From Coptis chinensis (Eukaryota; Streptophyta; Magnoliopsida; Ranunculales; Ranunculaceae): a stretch of 64,000 nt of DNA. The position numbers and the translations under genes were made by a program. The notes beneath the pieces are model-generated. The model was not told where the DNA came from, made no database searches, and saw nothing but the letters and a program-made list of their open reading frames with translations. The stretch covers positions 26,666,501 through 26,730,500 of the forward strand of contig CM027385.1 of NCBI GenBank assembly GCA_015680905.1, given 5' to 3'. Below are positions 22,461 to 33,382 of this stretch, piece after piece. Numbering within the stretch: the stretch's first letter is position 1; the number at the start of each line of letters is the position of its first letter.

Positions 22461-23935
22461 CTTAGGTGGATATTGTACAAGAAAATGGAAATGGATAATC
22501 AAAATTTACGAGTATGAGAGAATAGGGACTTCATATACTTACACTAGAGAAATCCTTGTTTTCTTTCCTTCTTCTAACTGAGCTTTATAACCTTGTTCTT
22601 AAGCCTCTAATGGATTTATTATTATATCTTTTTTTTTTTTTTAGATGGCTTAAAAACATGATTCTATTTTTCTTTCCTGAAGCAAGTAACTGACTTTTAT
22701 TTGGGATAAGTCTTTCTCTTTATTCTTTCTACATTTCATCCTATTTCTCATACTCATCACTTAGGTAGGTTCTTTTATTTGGTTTAATAAATGGGTAAGG
22801 GATTTTTGGTGAAAGTGAAAGGTTTGATGAACGGTTCAGTGGAGTGACTAGCGGTAAAATTTGTAACAGGTAAGAATTTTTAGCTATGTCGATCTAAAGA
22901 AGGCATAAATTCTCGCCTAGGGTTCGGGTGGTGATCAAGTAAGTAGACGCGTGATTTCTCTAATCGAAAACTACTCCTCCGTGGTCATCACACACAAATC
23001 ACTCATGTCAAGGTTTTTGGTTAGATTCTCACAGGATTTATAGTTTAAGTAACTAACCGTTGGTTCCAGAAACTTACTGCCATGTACAATCGATGATACT
23101 CAGTACATGAATATTCATGAAAAGATGTATAAACTATTGCATGCGTATTATTTAAAGTTTCTTAAAACAAATCCTAATTCGGATACTAATGTGAGATTTC
23201 TAGACAATTTTTATCATTGAAAAGGAAACAAGACTTTGTCACTAAGTACAATTATTAATACAAAAATAAAAACTATATATAGGCTACAAGATGCCTAATT
23301 TTTGCTACAGGTTTAAAGCACCCCCAAACAGAATGATGCTTAGTCCTCGAAGGATCAATAATTAAAGAGAGAAAGTACCTGAGAATCGTGAGCAAAATTA
23401 GGGCTAGATTGCTAGAACAGAGAGGTTGGAGATCATAATATATTATTCAGAAAGAACAAGAAAATGTTCAATAGCACACTATACATAGCACACGAAATAA
23501 TGAACCATAGCATACGAAACATGAAAAACAATAGCACACCAAACATAAGGTTTAGCTAGATATATGTACAATGGCAAACTCAAGTTTACCATCCCAGGGC
23601 GATGAAGGTTCAAGGCCCTCTTTAAGGAAATGCATTTCCTTAGCATGCGCCAATAGATAATAGTCCGCCAAATTTCTACCCATTCTTTGTCTCCGAATTC
23701 CCTCAAATTGGTCTTCATCTTTTTCGATCCCTTTGGGTAACATCAACATGCCTCGTATCAAAGCGGGACGCTTCCATTAGTGAAACCTCAATGAGCGAAT
23801 GATTACGTTTGTTGGGCACATGGAATCCACCTTGACCCAGTCATGAAAAGTAGCTGCAAACTGTGGGAAATGTGTCTTCATGATCTGGCAAGCGGTGACT
23901 GGTAAAAGTATATACTGATCTTGAAAAGTGCAAGC
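22461..23935 (-). other. AthB spacer between aORF2 and the 3' block
   Basis: No gene is supported. It contains a T-rich tract near 22627-22643. Weak open stretches at 23479-23761 may be the decayed C-terminal end of aORF2, but I see no recognisable motif. Confidence 0.35.
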
Positions 23936-24762
23936 TCATTTCAGGTTGGAGACAACACAACCTAAAATGTTAAATAATGCATGACCTTGAGCTAGTGCAC
24001 TGAATACGACGCAAGCAGCCTCATTGGCAGTAGAAAAATGCCAATTCCCATAATGTTCAGGAGTACAAATAACATTGCAGTCCCCATGTTCATGGTCATG
24101 CTTGCTAATGGAATGGTGATGTTGCGCCATGGCACATGGCCATTGCCTTCTCGTTTGATCTCAAGACCATCACCATAAGAGTAACGAAACGCTTGCCACT
24201 GAAAGGAACGGTAAGAATTATGATAGATGTAATGCCAAGATGCAGCAGGTTCGTGGTATGGAAGGTCCAAAGTTAGGGCAAGTTGTTGTTCAGAAAAGAT
24301 ATGAGGTGTGTCACCAACTCGGATTGTGAACCCGTCTAAGTAGAAACCATGCGCATGGTTGAATGCTGGTGTGTCTTCCATATTAGCATAAAAGTATGTA
24401 GCCAAACTCGGAGAATAAGTTTGGTCAGGTTGAAGAATTAGGGAAGACCACCCAATGTTTGTGATGTAATCATGGAAGAGATGGCCATAGGCATTGGAAT
24501 CCATCATAGACTGAAAGGATTGCTCAGGAATGAGTTTGGGAGGTACCATGGATGATGAAGATGCAATGTTTGATGAAGATGCCATGGTGGGTGAAGTAAA
24601 GAAATGTGTAACGATACCGGCAACTGTATGGAAAAATGAGTATGTAAGAAAATAGACCCTCCTGTAGCACATGTTAAAATTGATATTAGTCACAACGGAA
24701 ATGATGACAATCCTACTAAGCATTGTATACAAAAGAAGACAAAAAGATAAGACAAAATACAT
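23936..24762 (-). CDS. AthB accessory ORF aORF2, frameshifted near its end
   Basis: The best Met start gives MASSSNIASSSSMVPPKLIP at about 24582; the open frame itself begins further up, at 24762. The body has repeated aromatic and acidic stretches (YSPSLATYFYANMED, FYLDGFTIRVGDTPHIFSEQ) and the shared block (MTMNMGTAMLFVLLNIMG). A frameshift near 24040 separates it from the expected continuation YGNWHFSTANEAACVVFSAL in the next frame, which is open to 23936. It corresponds to the AthA ORF at 5554-6063. The role is unknown; one hydrophobic segment is visible. Confidence 0.65.
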
Positions 24763-24899
24763 AGTACGACGGAAAAACGTAATAACATATATGATTATAT
24801 ACTTATTGACTTAGTAATATCATGGATTCTTATATTGATCTTGGAGATGCATATTTTGCACCAGACTGTTTAGGTCTTCTATTTGTTGGCCGCGCTGCA

Positions 24900-25894
24900 T
24901 CTGAATGTCCCCTTAGCTGGCAGAGAGTACAGTTTGATTTTCCATTAGGAGAGCGTGATTTTGCAAGGATTGAGAATGATTTTCCAAGATCTCCTCCTGT
25001 TCAACATCATGCATTGCTTGACGATCTTGGAAATCCTGAAGAGTTGTGATGATGATATTCTTACGAGCGTGTAGTTCCCTCAAACCCTGATGAAGAAGTT
25101 TAATGCCTTCCATGGGATTAACAATATTCAAGATGGCATTTTCATCAAATAAATGGTCAATTTGAGCTTGGGTTGTTACGCTCATCTATCGAGTATATCG
25201 GGGTCCAAAACCAACGGAGTAGTCTGTTTGGAGTACCTTTATATATGCTCTTTGAAGGGGTGTCTCTGGAGAAATTATTGGATAACCCCAACGCATCATA
25301 ATCTGCGTTACTAAAGTGGGTAGGGTCTTGACCTTCTTGTTTTCTTGGTGATTACGTTCGGAGGTCTTGGATCGGACAAAAAGTCATCTCTTTGAGTTTG
25401 CAAAATCCAAAGTAGGTGAAGTTGAGGCTTTGTGACTTCTGATTGGTGTGATGTACCTACCACATTATGTCCCAACCAGTGGAGCACAACATGTTGATTC
25501 TATTTCAAAGAGCGTTGAAGAACCATGTGATGTGTATTTTCGACGTCGCCATGAGATCTGGTAGCTTCATGATAAAGTTTTTTGCGGAATCGAATGATGA
25601 CTCTTGAACAAGGGACTCCTGGGTTTTTATTAGGATTTGAAGTATGTCGGAGATCATTTCCTTATTCAATTCCAATCATTGTCCATAGGCATTGAAGTAG
25701 AATTTTCCATCTTCATATCCGCTAAATTGGTAGAACATCAAAACCAATTCTCGGGAATAACCATTTGCTTGAATGATATAGAAGGTCCATCCATCCGAGA
25801 CATATGATTTGGTGTCAAAATAAGGAGAAAACCCGCCCCTCTTGAAAGTTTTGGATAGTCTTTCTCTGCCGTTATTTTTTCTTGGTTGAGCCAT
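24900..25894 (-). pseudogene. AthB accessory aORF1, second copy
   Basis: It starts MAQPRKNNGRERLSK at 25892-25894; the block QANGYSRELVLMFYQFSGYE aligns with the first copy (PAHYSEELVLKFYNNGGFQ). The frame stops at 25676, then broken text continues (KLPDLMATSKIHITWF; FGFCKLKEM) resembling the middle of the AthC aORF1. A coiled-coil-like tail is open at 24913-25185 (QDRQAMHDVEQEEILENHSQ). The pattern resembles the putative plant transposon protein domain often found beside Ty3/Gypsy pol. That name is from memory of the family and needs a profile search. Confidence 0.5.
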
Positions 25895-26289
25895 TCTTGA
25901 GGGAAGGATAGTGAAAATTGTATGAATAAGAATGGCTGAAAAAGAAGATATTTATAGCCAATCTATGAGGCTAGACCAATCACGGAGTCCAAGTGTAGTT
26001 AATGACCCATGTGATTATGAAAAAGCATCATAGGGGATCCACATTAAGTCTTTGTCATGTCAGATATCCAAATACAATTAATGAGATGGTTTAATGTTAG
26101 AAAATACGGAGGAAAGTTTCACAGGGTAGTTAGACTTACACGTAATTTCAGGAATGATGATCATAACTCAGTAATAGAATATGGATAGAATAATCGAGCT
26201 GCATGTGTGACAAGTGTTATGTATACCTTGTAGCGTGCGCGATTTTCTCTGAACACCATGTGTATCCATTAATTATTTTGGTGAGTTTT

Positions 26290-26460
26290 GGATGGCCTTT
26301 CTTTGTTATGGTTTGTTTATATTTTTAATTATTATTATTTTTGTTATTATTTTTATTTTTTATATATTTTTATTTGTTATTATTATTATTTTTTATATAT
26401 TTATTATTTTTATTTTTTATTATTTATTATTTTATTTTATTATTATTTTTTTTTTTAGAG
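26290..26460. repeat. T/A-rich low-complexity tract
   Basis: Runs of tta, ttt and tatatattt extend over about 170 bp inside AthB, between the two aORF1 copies. It is not coding; open frames here are an effect of base composition. Confidence 0.85.
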
Positions 26461-27199
26461 AGGAAAATACAACTAATATACACAAATATTTAATACGGAA
26501 CTTCTCCATTTAATACGTAACCCGTACAAATGTGTGAGAATTATTTAACACACCATACTAATATACAAAATGAAAATCAGAAAAAAGAAAAACGGTTACA
26601 TAGATCTAGATGTTCTCGATCATGTTATGCATGAGTGACAAGAGAATAATGATAAACACTGTTATCACGATTAATGTGATAGCCCATTCGCGTTGCTCCT
26701 TTTCCCATCGGTCTATTTGATTCATTATGTTCAAGGAATTGAAAATTTGTGAAGAAGAATTTGTGAAGAGTGAGAGAAGGAAATGAGTGAAAGTGGAAAG
26801 GAGAGTTGTATTTATAACTTGATTTCTTACCGTTGGGCATCTGACCGTTTGGATCAGTCCGTTGGGTTCTGACCGTTGGGCTTTGAGAGTAGGCCCAATG
26901 AATCAAGGAGCAAACTCATATTTTTGAAAGTACTATATTCACATAACATAAATAATTTCTCATTCAAACCGTCTGGAGATACAAAATTATGAGAAATCAA
27001 CCGATATATAATAATTTAGCACTAAAAAAATAAAAATGCAATGCATAAGGGAAATAAATGACATAGTCATTTCTAAACCAAGGGAAATAAACAGACTCTT
27101 GGGAATCCTCGGGTTAGAGGAAGATGAACCCGGTTTTTCTACGTCGCCACGCTAATTTAACTTCAGCCGAAATGACCGGTGCGGAATGTGGCCTATAGA
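26461..27199 (-). other. AthB spacer between aORF1 copies
   Basis: No gene is seen. A short imperfect repeat (ccgttgggcatctgaccgtt, ccgttgggttctgaccgttg) lies at 26831-26880. It resembles a 5' leader for the second aORF1 copy. Confidence 0.35.
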
Positions 27200-28276
27200 T
27201 CTGTAAGCAACCGATCTTGGAATTGCTGCCGAGTTGCCATCATCATTCTCGGAAACGGCCTTGGCGATTTCTCATTTCTTCTTTGGAAGTCATTCGGGAA
27301 GTAAGCATCTCTTCTGGCGAAGAAACATCCTACGCGATACTAGTATTCATGTGCCTCAAGGCGTCCATAGGAGTATTGATTAGGGCGATGGTATCTTCAT
27401 TAAAACGATCCGGTGGTGAAGGAGGAGGAGGAGGTATGCGTTATCATGCTCAATGTCATCTCTAGCTACTTTGGGTCCCAGTGGTCTAAAACACAAGTCT
27501 CAAAAATTCCAAAATTCTCGAAAGACCTTGTTTCAAAGAAAGGAGTAGTGATGGAACCCTAAGTTAAGCATAAGCCGAAAGTAACAAGTACAAAGAAGAG
27601 GAGCTGAATTCGTTTGACGCGGTCGTAAGAATATGGCCCAGGAAATGGACCATACAGAAAGTGTTCTTCCTCTCCTGTAGGATCCACAGCAAGTGCAAGA
27701 AAGTCTTGTTCACGTCAGACGTCTTTGAAGTTCCAATGACGTTGTATGCCAGCCATTGAGTGACGGCTAATTGGTTACGTCTCGGCGAATGCTTTGGTAC
27801 GTGATTCGAGCAGTGTTGTACTCCCCCTCGAGAAGCGTGTCAAACATCAAATCCCTCGTGATCGGATACTCTGACAATAACAGGGTCGGGCTATTAGAGT
27901 TTATCGGAATCTGCGCGGTATTCGAAATCAACTCCAGCGTGAGTTCACATTCTAACCCATCCGCCGTAATCCAAAATTCGTCACCCTGGAAACCTCCATT
28001 GTTGTAAAATTTCAACACCAATTCTTCGGAATAATGAGCTGGAATTCGGTGCAATAGATATTCCCACTCTCTACTAGCAATTTCTTCATCGAAAAATGGG
28101 TAAAACATCCCGGAATTGTAGAGATTTGCGAAATTCCTCTCAACTGTAATTCGCCTTCGTGCTGCCATAGCGCGGTGTAGAGGATATTTTGAGGTTGTAA
28201 ATAGCAAGAGGAGGTGGTGGAGATGGTGCTGGAGGAAGGGGGTTGAGTTTGGCCCACGTGCGCGGGTCGAATTCAC
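27200..28276 (-). pseudogene. AthB accessory aORF1, first copy
   Basis: The open frame is 28276-27767; the likely Met is MAARRRITVERNFANLYN near 28165. The block SREWEYLLHRIPAHYSEELV is followed by LVLKFYNNGGFQGDEFW and a helix-rich region to RRDVTN. The frame is then lost, and remnants continue to about 27200. It relates to aORF1 of AthC (50581-50841: FHYDLVEQFYKK-like spacing) and to the copy at 24900-25894. Function unknown. Orientation is the same as pol, unlike the antisense extra ORFs described in some Tat elements. Confidence 0.55.
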
Positions 28277-29029
28277 TGGTGGTAGGCCGCGCGCGCGAGT
28301 GAATTGTGGGGACCAAGATCCGATTTTTGTGGGAAAAGAAATGAGAGGGGTTGACGCGTGGGTGCCTCACGCGTGGGCTTTGTACCCGGATTTTTTATTT
28401 TTGGGTCGGGTCAAAATTTTGGCCCAAGCCCAAATGAATTACAGAAATTCCCCTTATGTCCCCAAATGTTCCAAATTTTCAAACGTGGAAATTCGATTCG
28501 TTTCAACTCCAAATTGAACGGATGAGATATCAAAACGATCGGCATTAAAAATGCCATCCACTAGAAATATGAAAAATCACATTCAATTTTTTTTTTTTTT
28601 TTTTTTTTTTAAACTTTGGTTTTTATTTATTTACACTTTTATATACAAATGTACAAGTCGAGAAGAATGTGTCAACAACACCGGTAATCCAAATAAAACA
28701 ACACATCACAACAGCTTAACTCAGGCAACTTTCATGTCGGCTCTGGGCGAACCCAATCTAGCGGATCGTGGCTTATCCTTTATGGTTTGGGGGCCTAGGG
28801 TTCGAGATCGGTACCATCCTTGACCAATGTGCAATGGTCTAATAATAATATTACCCTTAGTACATATGGTATAGCCTCAAACCCCCCCGAAACAGTCACA
28901 TAGAAAACTGATCGGGGTTGGCCTATTGGAATCCATTGCCCGTACAAACTAGGAAATGTCCGATGGTGCATATCACGACTCTCTTTGGGCACCATTCTGG
29001 GTGTTAAAAAAAACGAGTATATACATGTT
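28277..29029 (-). other. AthB integrase-aORF1 spacer
   Basis: No gene is seen. It contains a pure T run of about 24 near 28589-28612 and GC-rich ends. Part of it (28790-29000) reads through without motifs. Confidence 0.4.
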
Positions 29030-29127
29030 GAGTCTTTTTACATCAGATCCTCAAGACGAATGTGAGTCTTTTAACGTCAGATCCTCAAGACGAATGTGAG
29101 TCTTTTAATGTCAGATCCTCAAGACGA
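29030..29127. repeat. Three tandem copies of a 34-bp unit
   Basis: Units start gagtctttt at 29030, 29064 and 29098, each with tcagatcctcaagacga. Copies 2 and 3 differ from copy 1 by a few bases, and the third is truncated. It lies in AthB downstream of integrase. Confidence 0.9.
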
Positions 29128-29735
29128 TTCCCAACCTGTGGGAATAACGGGACGACGACGAAGTTTATCCCTTTGAGCTGGTGTCGGACAATAATATACC
29201 TTATACCGCTCATCTCGGATAGAAGATCAAGACACGGAAGAGAAAGGAGTTTGGCCGGTTCATACACCACCCCATCCTTTTCGCACGTCGCTTTCGAGCA
29301 AAAGTACTACGACCATTACCAATTCGAGATGGGTGAGATTTACACCAAATGATGAGTTAGAGTTCACGAGGAAGAGAATAGAAAAGGGAAGAAAAAGAAG
29401 GATTTTAAATTTTTGGTACCCATTGTATTCCAGAAGGCACGTTTGCTCGATTATCAGAAGACATTTATACTCAGTTCTGAAGTAGAGTTTTTGTGGACTA
29501 AGGTTCCGGCGCTTGCAACCACACACTCTAGGAATTTTTAGAAAAGAAAATAGAAGAGGGCCCGGCTACCCTAATGGCATACTTTTCCTGTTTAAATACA
29601 TGGAAAGAAGTACACCAGCCGAATCTATTAGTGCGGTAGGTCGGATCATGGATCATTAGTAGAGTCTCTTCGACATCGGAGAGTGCAACTCATGATAATG
29701 TTTAAAGCTGGCCATTTACTTGAAATTCGCTACCA
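29128..29735 (-). other. AthB region just downstream of integrase
   Basis: No gene is seen. Part of it (about 29500-29600, with agggcccggctaccctaatg) matches the family text after integrase in AthC near 51785 (agggcccggttacctgaatg), so it is a conserved untranslated stretch. Confidence 0.45.
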
Positions 29736-30947
29736 TCATTTCGTTTTTTCCACGGAGATAGCCCCATAAGGGGTGACAGCAGAGACAGTGAAAGGACCAG
29801 ACCATCGAGTTTTTAATTTTCCTGGAAAAATGTGTAATCTTGAGTTGTACATCAAAACTTTTTGACCGACTTTGAATTCTTTTCTCAATATGTGCTTGTC
29901 ATGCACTCTTTTCATGTTGGCTTTATAGGATTTCGAGAGATCATAGGCATCACTCCGAATTTCCTCAAGCTCATTTAACTGCAATTTTCTCTTTTCGCCT
30001 GCCACGTTAGTGTTATAATTGAGGCTTTTGATGGCCCATAGAGTATGGTGCTCAAGTTCAACCGGCAGATGATAAGGTTTTCCAAAAATGAGGCGATATG
30101 GAGACATTCCTATAGGTGTCTTAAAAGCTGTTCTGTATGCCCACAAGGCATCAGATAATCGTAGAGACCAGTCTTTCCTAGATGGATTGACAGTTTTTTC
30201 CAAAATGGATTTGATTTCTCGATTAGAGACTTCTACTTGACCACTGGTTTGAGGATGATACGGAGTTGCCACTTTGTCCGTGACTCCATATTTCTTTACT
30301 AATGATTCAAAAATTTTATTGCAGAAATGTTTTCCCCCGTCACTAATTATAGCTTTTGGAACACCAAATCGAGAGAAAATATTTTCTTTTACGAACAAAA
30401 CGACCGTTTTATGATCGTTAGCACGACATGCCAATGCCTCAATCCATTTTGACACATACTCAACTGCTACAAGTATGTATAGGAAGTCATGAGAATTTGG
30501 AAATGGACCCATGAAGTCGATGCCCCATACATCAAAGATTTTTCCAATTAGAATGGGATTTAAGGGCATCATATTGCGTTGAGTAATGCGACCTAACTGC
30601 TGGCAGCGATTGCATGCTTTGCAATGCTCATGTGCATCTCTAAACAGTGTTGGCCAATAAAAACCACATTGTAGAACCTTGGCTGCAGTTTTCTTACCAC
30701 TAAAATGACCACCACAAGATTGTTCATGGCAGAAGGATAACACATCGTTGTGTTCCCAGTCGGGAATGCAACGGCGGATTAGTTGGTCTGAACAATACTT
30801 GAAGAGGTAGGGATCATCCCAGAAATAGAATTTCACTGTGGATAAGAACTTTTTCCGGTCATTACGAGACCAAGATAAAGGGACTTCCTCGGTAACTAAG
30901 TAATTTACTATGTCTGCGTACCAAGGGGACGAAAAAATAGAATACAA
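29736..30947 (-). CDS. AthB integrase, domains intact
   Basis: Integrase joins the element's cDNA to chromosomal DNA. The 403-residue open frame has an HHCC zinc module ([14 protein letters not shown] ... HCKACNRC, residues about 68-114), then the catalytic core with the three acidic residues in [21 protein letters not shown] and [16 protein letters not shown] (about residues 145-245). The C-terminal part has the [13 protein letters not shown] motif usual in plant Ty3/Gypsy integrases. The frame is uninterrupted, unlike that of AthC. In the element it is the C-terminal part of a gag-pol polyprotein, so the Met at 30947 is not a natural start. Right next to it the RNase H part is broken. Confidence 0.93.
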   Translation of the reverse strand: MYSIFSSPWYADIVNYLVTEEVPLSWSRNDRKKFLSTVKFYFWDDPYLFKYCSDQLIRRCIPDWEHNDVLSFCHEQSCGGHFSGKKTAAKVLQCGFYWPTLFRDAHEHCKACNRCQQLGRITQRNMMPLNPILIGKIFDVWGIDFMGPFPNSHDFLYILVAVEYVSKWIEALACRANDHKTVVLFVKENIFSRFGVPKAIISDGGKHFCNKIFESLVKKYGVTDKVATPYHPQTSGQVEVSNREIKSILEKTVNPSRKDWSLRLSDALWAYRTAFKTPIGMSPYRLIFGKPYHLPVELEHHTLWAIKSLNYNTNVAGEKRKLQLNELEEIRSDAYDLSKSYKANMKRVHDKHILRKEFKVGQKVLMYNSRLHIFPGKLKTRWSGPFTVSAVTPYGAISVEKTK

Positions 30948-31545
30948 GTGTTCATCCGGAAAGGAATCACAGATAGGTTCGTATATCGATTATAAACATC
31001 AGCGACAAGTCTTGATAAATGGTCGCAACCACATTTTCGCTACCTTTTTATCTCTAATTTGAGAGTAAACTCTTGCAAAAGGAGAATCCATCGGATCAAC
31101 CTTTGTTTTGCATCTTTTTAAGCTAATAGATAGCGAAGTGCGCATGATCGATTGTAGACAATAGTTGGAGAACCCACTAGGTAAGGGCCGAAACTTATCT
31201 AACGATATACAACGGCAAAGAAACTCTTTCTCGGTGGTGGTATAGTTACGTTGAGCTTCATTAAGGGTTTTACTCGCATAGTAAATGACAACTGGCTTAT
31301 CTTTCGGCGTTGCCCTAGTACAGCTCTATAGCATAGTAAGCTCGCGTCACACATTAATTCAAAAGGTTTAGACCAATCGGTGGTTGAATTATGGGGCGGT
31401 AGTTAATGCGGTTTTAATATCTCAAAGGCTTGTTTGCAACTGAAACTGAAATCAAAAAGCGGCATCTTTAAGCGAGGAGATTGGTTAAAGGTCTAGCAAC
31501 CTTTGAGAAATCTTGAATAAATCTCCTATAGAACCCAGGCGTGTC
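30948..31545 (-). pseudogene. AthB RNase H remnant
   Basis: Decayed text of the RNase H domain is readable in changing frames: [19 protein letters not shown] and EKEFL near 31240-31290, and DHLSRL-like ending sequence near 31000. Several indels separate it from RT and integrase. RNase H degrades RNA in RNA-DNA hybrids during reverse transcription. Confidence 0.75.
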
Positions 31546-32283
31546 CTAAGAATCTTGCGAATGTCTCGAACTGCTTTTTGGTATAGGAAGTGAAGCAATT
31601 TTTTCTATCTTAGCTTTGTCGACTTCGATTCCGTCCTTTGAAACGATGTGTCCTAAAACTATTCCTTTAGTAACCATGAAATGACATTTTTCCCAATTAA
31701 GAACAAGGTTTTTCTTTTCAAGATTTGATAGACAGCTATCGAAAGAATCTCCATAAATTGAGAAGTCGTCCATGAATACTTCCATAAACCGTTCAACCAT
31801 ATCACTGAAAATATGAAGCATGCAGCGTTGGAAAGTACCAGGTGAATTGCAAAGGCCGAAAGGCATTCGTTTATATGCAAAAGTACCAAATGGACAGGTG
31901 AACGTTGTCTTTTCTTGATCAGCAGGGTCTATGACTATTTGAAAATAACCTGAATAACCATCAAGAAAACAGTAATAGGCATGACAGGCTAAACAATCAA
32001 GCATCGGATCAATGAATGGAAGTGGAAAGTGATCCTTACGAGTGACGGCATTAAGTTTGCGATAGTCAATGCATATTCGCCATTTTACTGGGATACTAGA
32101 GGAAATGCATTCATCTTTATCATTTCGCACAACTGTAATGCCAGATTTTTTTGGAACCACGTGTACAGGACTCACCCAAACACTATCAGAGATAGGGTAA
32201 ATAATACCCGCATCTAGTATTTTTAATACTTCCTCTCGGACCACATCTTTCATGGTAGGGTTTAGGTATTTTGTGTGGTTCAT
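31546..32283 (-). CDS. AthB reverse transcriptase
   Basis: A 245-residue open part of pol. Motifs in order: REEVLKILDAGIIYPISDS and WVSPVHVVPKKSG, WRICIDYRKLNAVTRKDHFP, FLDGYSGYFQI, TFTCPFGTFAYKRMPFGLCN, catalytic FMDDFSIYG, and [15 protein letters not shown]. These are the standard Ty3/Gypsy RT blocks. The insert VVRNDKDECISS before the palm motif is typical of Athila. The frame ends early (SSSRHSQDS) where the thumb/RNase H region breaks. Its N-terminal edge meets the preceding frame at 32280, where a frameshift splits pol. Confidence 0.92.
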   Translation of the reverse strand: MNHTKYLNPTMKDVVREEVLKILDAGIIYPISDSVWVSPVHVVPKKSGITVVRNDKDECISSSIPVKWRICIDYRKLNAVTRKDHFPLPFIDPMLDCLACHAYYCFLDGYSGYFQIVIDPADQEKTTFTCPFGTFAYKRMPFGLCNSPGTFQRCMLHIFSDMVERFMEVFMDDFSIYGDSFDSCLSNLEKKNLVLNWEKCHFMVTKGIVLGHIVSKDGIEVDKAKIEKIASLPIPKSSSRHSQDS

Positions 32284-33160
32284 AGCGATGTCTTAGCATT
32301 TTCTCCCAAGTGTATGCGATGGGTGCACACATTAGGTTCAATGCCTTTAATGTCATCGAGGGACCATCCAATAGCAGAACGATGTTGTTGAATGACATTA
32401 ATTAAATGTGCTTCCTGATCGTCAGTCAATTGTGAAGAAATAATAACTGGGTGACGACCATCGGCATCAAGCTGTACGTATTTTAATTCCGAATGAAGAG
32501 GTTTTAAATTAGGGGTGGGCGGAGTGGGTATTAAAGATTCTTGAGGAAGGTCATCATCCATGCAGTAAATAGATTGATGATCATCCAAGTTACTTGACAT
32601 CACTGTTGTAGGGTCAAATAATGGTACTGACTCTAATAACTCATTTACTTCTTGTGTATAATCATCGTCCTCAAACTCAGATTCACTAAAGGAAAGAAAT
32701 TTGTACACCTCATCTTCAAGAAAAGAGTTTGTGAAATACTCTTGCGGAATGCTGTCAACCCTGTTGACTTCACCATCAATGTCAGGCTCTGGAAGTTGTT
32801 TCATTAACTTGAACACATTCACCTCGACCGAAAGATTTCCGAAGGACATGGTCATGGAACCATCTCTACAGTTAATAAGAGCATTAGCAGTGGCGAGGAA
32901 CGGACGTCCTAAGATGATAGGAATAGAATCACATGCAACTTTTGTATCCAAAATAACAAAGTCTACAGGATAGAAGAAATCTTGGACTTTCACAAGGACG
33001 TTTTCCACAATTCCTTTTGGATACTTTATGGAATGATCTGCTAACTGTAGGGTCATGGTGGTAGGTTTGAGCTCATGAAGACCTAGTTGTTTAAATAAAT
33101 AATATGGAAGTAAGTTCACACTAGCTCCTAGGTCTAGTAGTGCAGTAGCCGTGTATTTGT
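32280..33160 (-). CDS. AthB aspartic protease and linker to RT
   Basis: The protease cuts the gag-pol polyprotein. The catalytic motif reads ALLDLGASVNLLPYYLFKQL at about 33095-33155 (DLGA, the retrotransposon form of D[ST]G), followed by PIILGRPFLATANALIN. The region after it includes LSVEVNVFKLMKQLPEPDID and an acidic linker (SEFEDDDYTQEVNELLES), then the RT entry IGWSLDDIKGIEP and CTHRIHLGENAKTS. A frameshift at 32280 separates it from RT. The D-L-G-A variant in place of D-T/S-G is a possible weak point. Confidence 0.85.
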
Positions 33161-33382
33161 CACCTAAGGTGCATGGAACCGTTGGTCTACCAGGGTCCTT
33201 GTATTTTACTATACCATTGTGTTGGTGATGGAGGGAAACTGTTCAAGTAAGGAGGCGGCTTGTTGAGGAACATTAGTTCTCCTTTTTGTGGTGCACATAT
33301 CTTTCAGAAATTTTACATGTTTTGGTAATAGTTTTAAGGCATCGAGAAAAGGTAAGTTGATTGTTAAATTTTGAAAGGTCTC

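Noticed and set aside
26292..26513. A very hydrophobic frame of Ile, Phe and Tyr
   Set aside because: It is produced by a T/A-rich low-complexity tract, not by a membrane protein gene.
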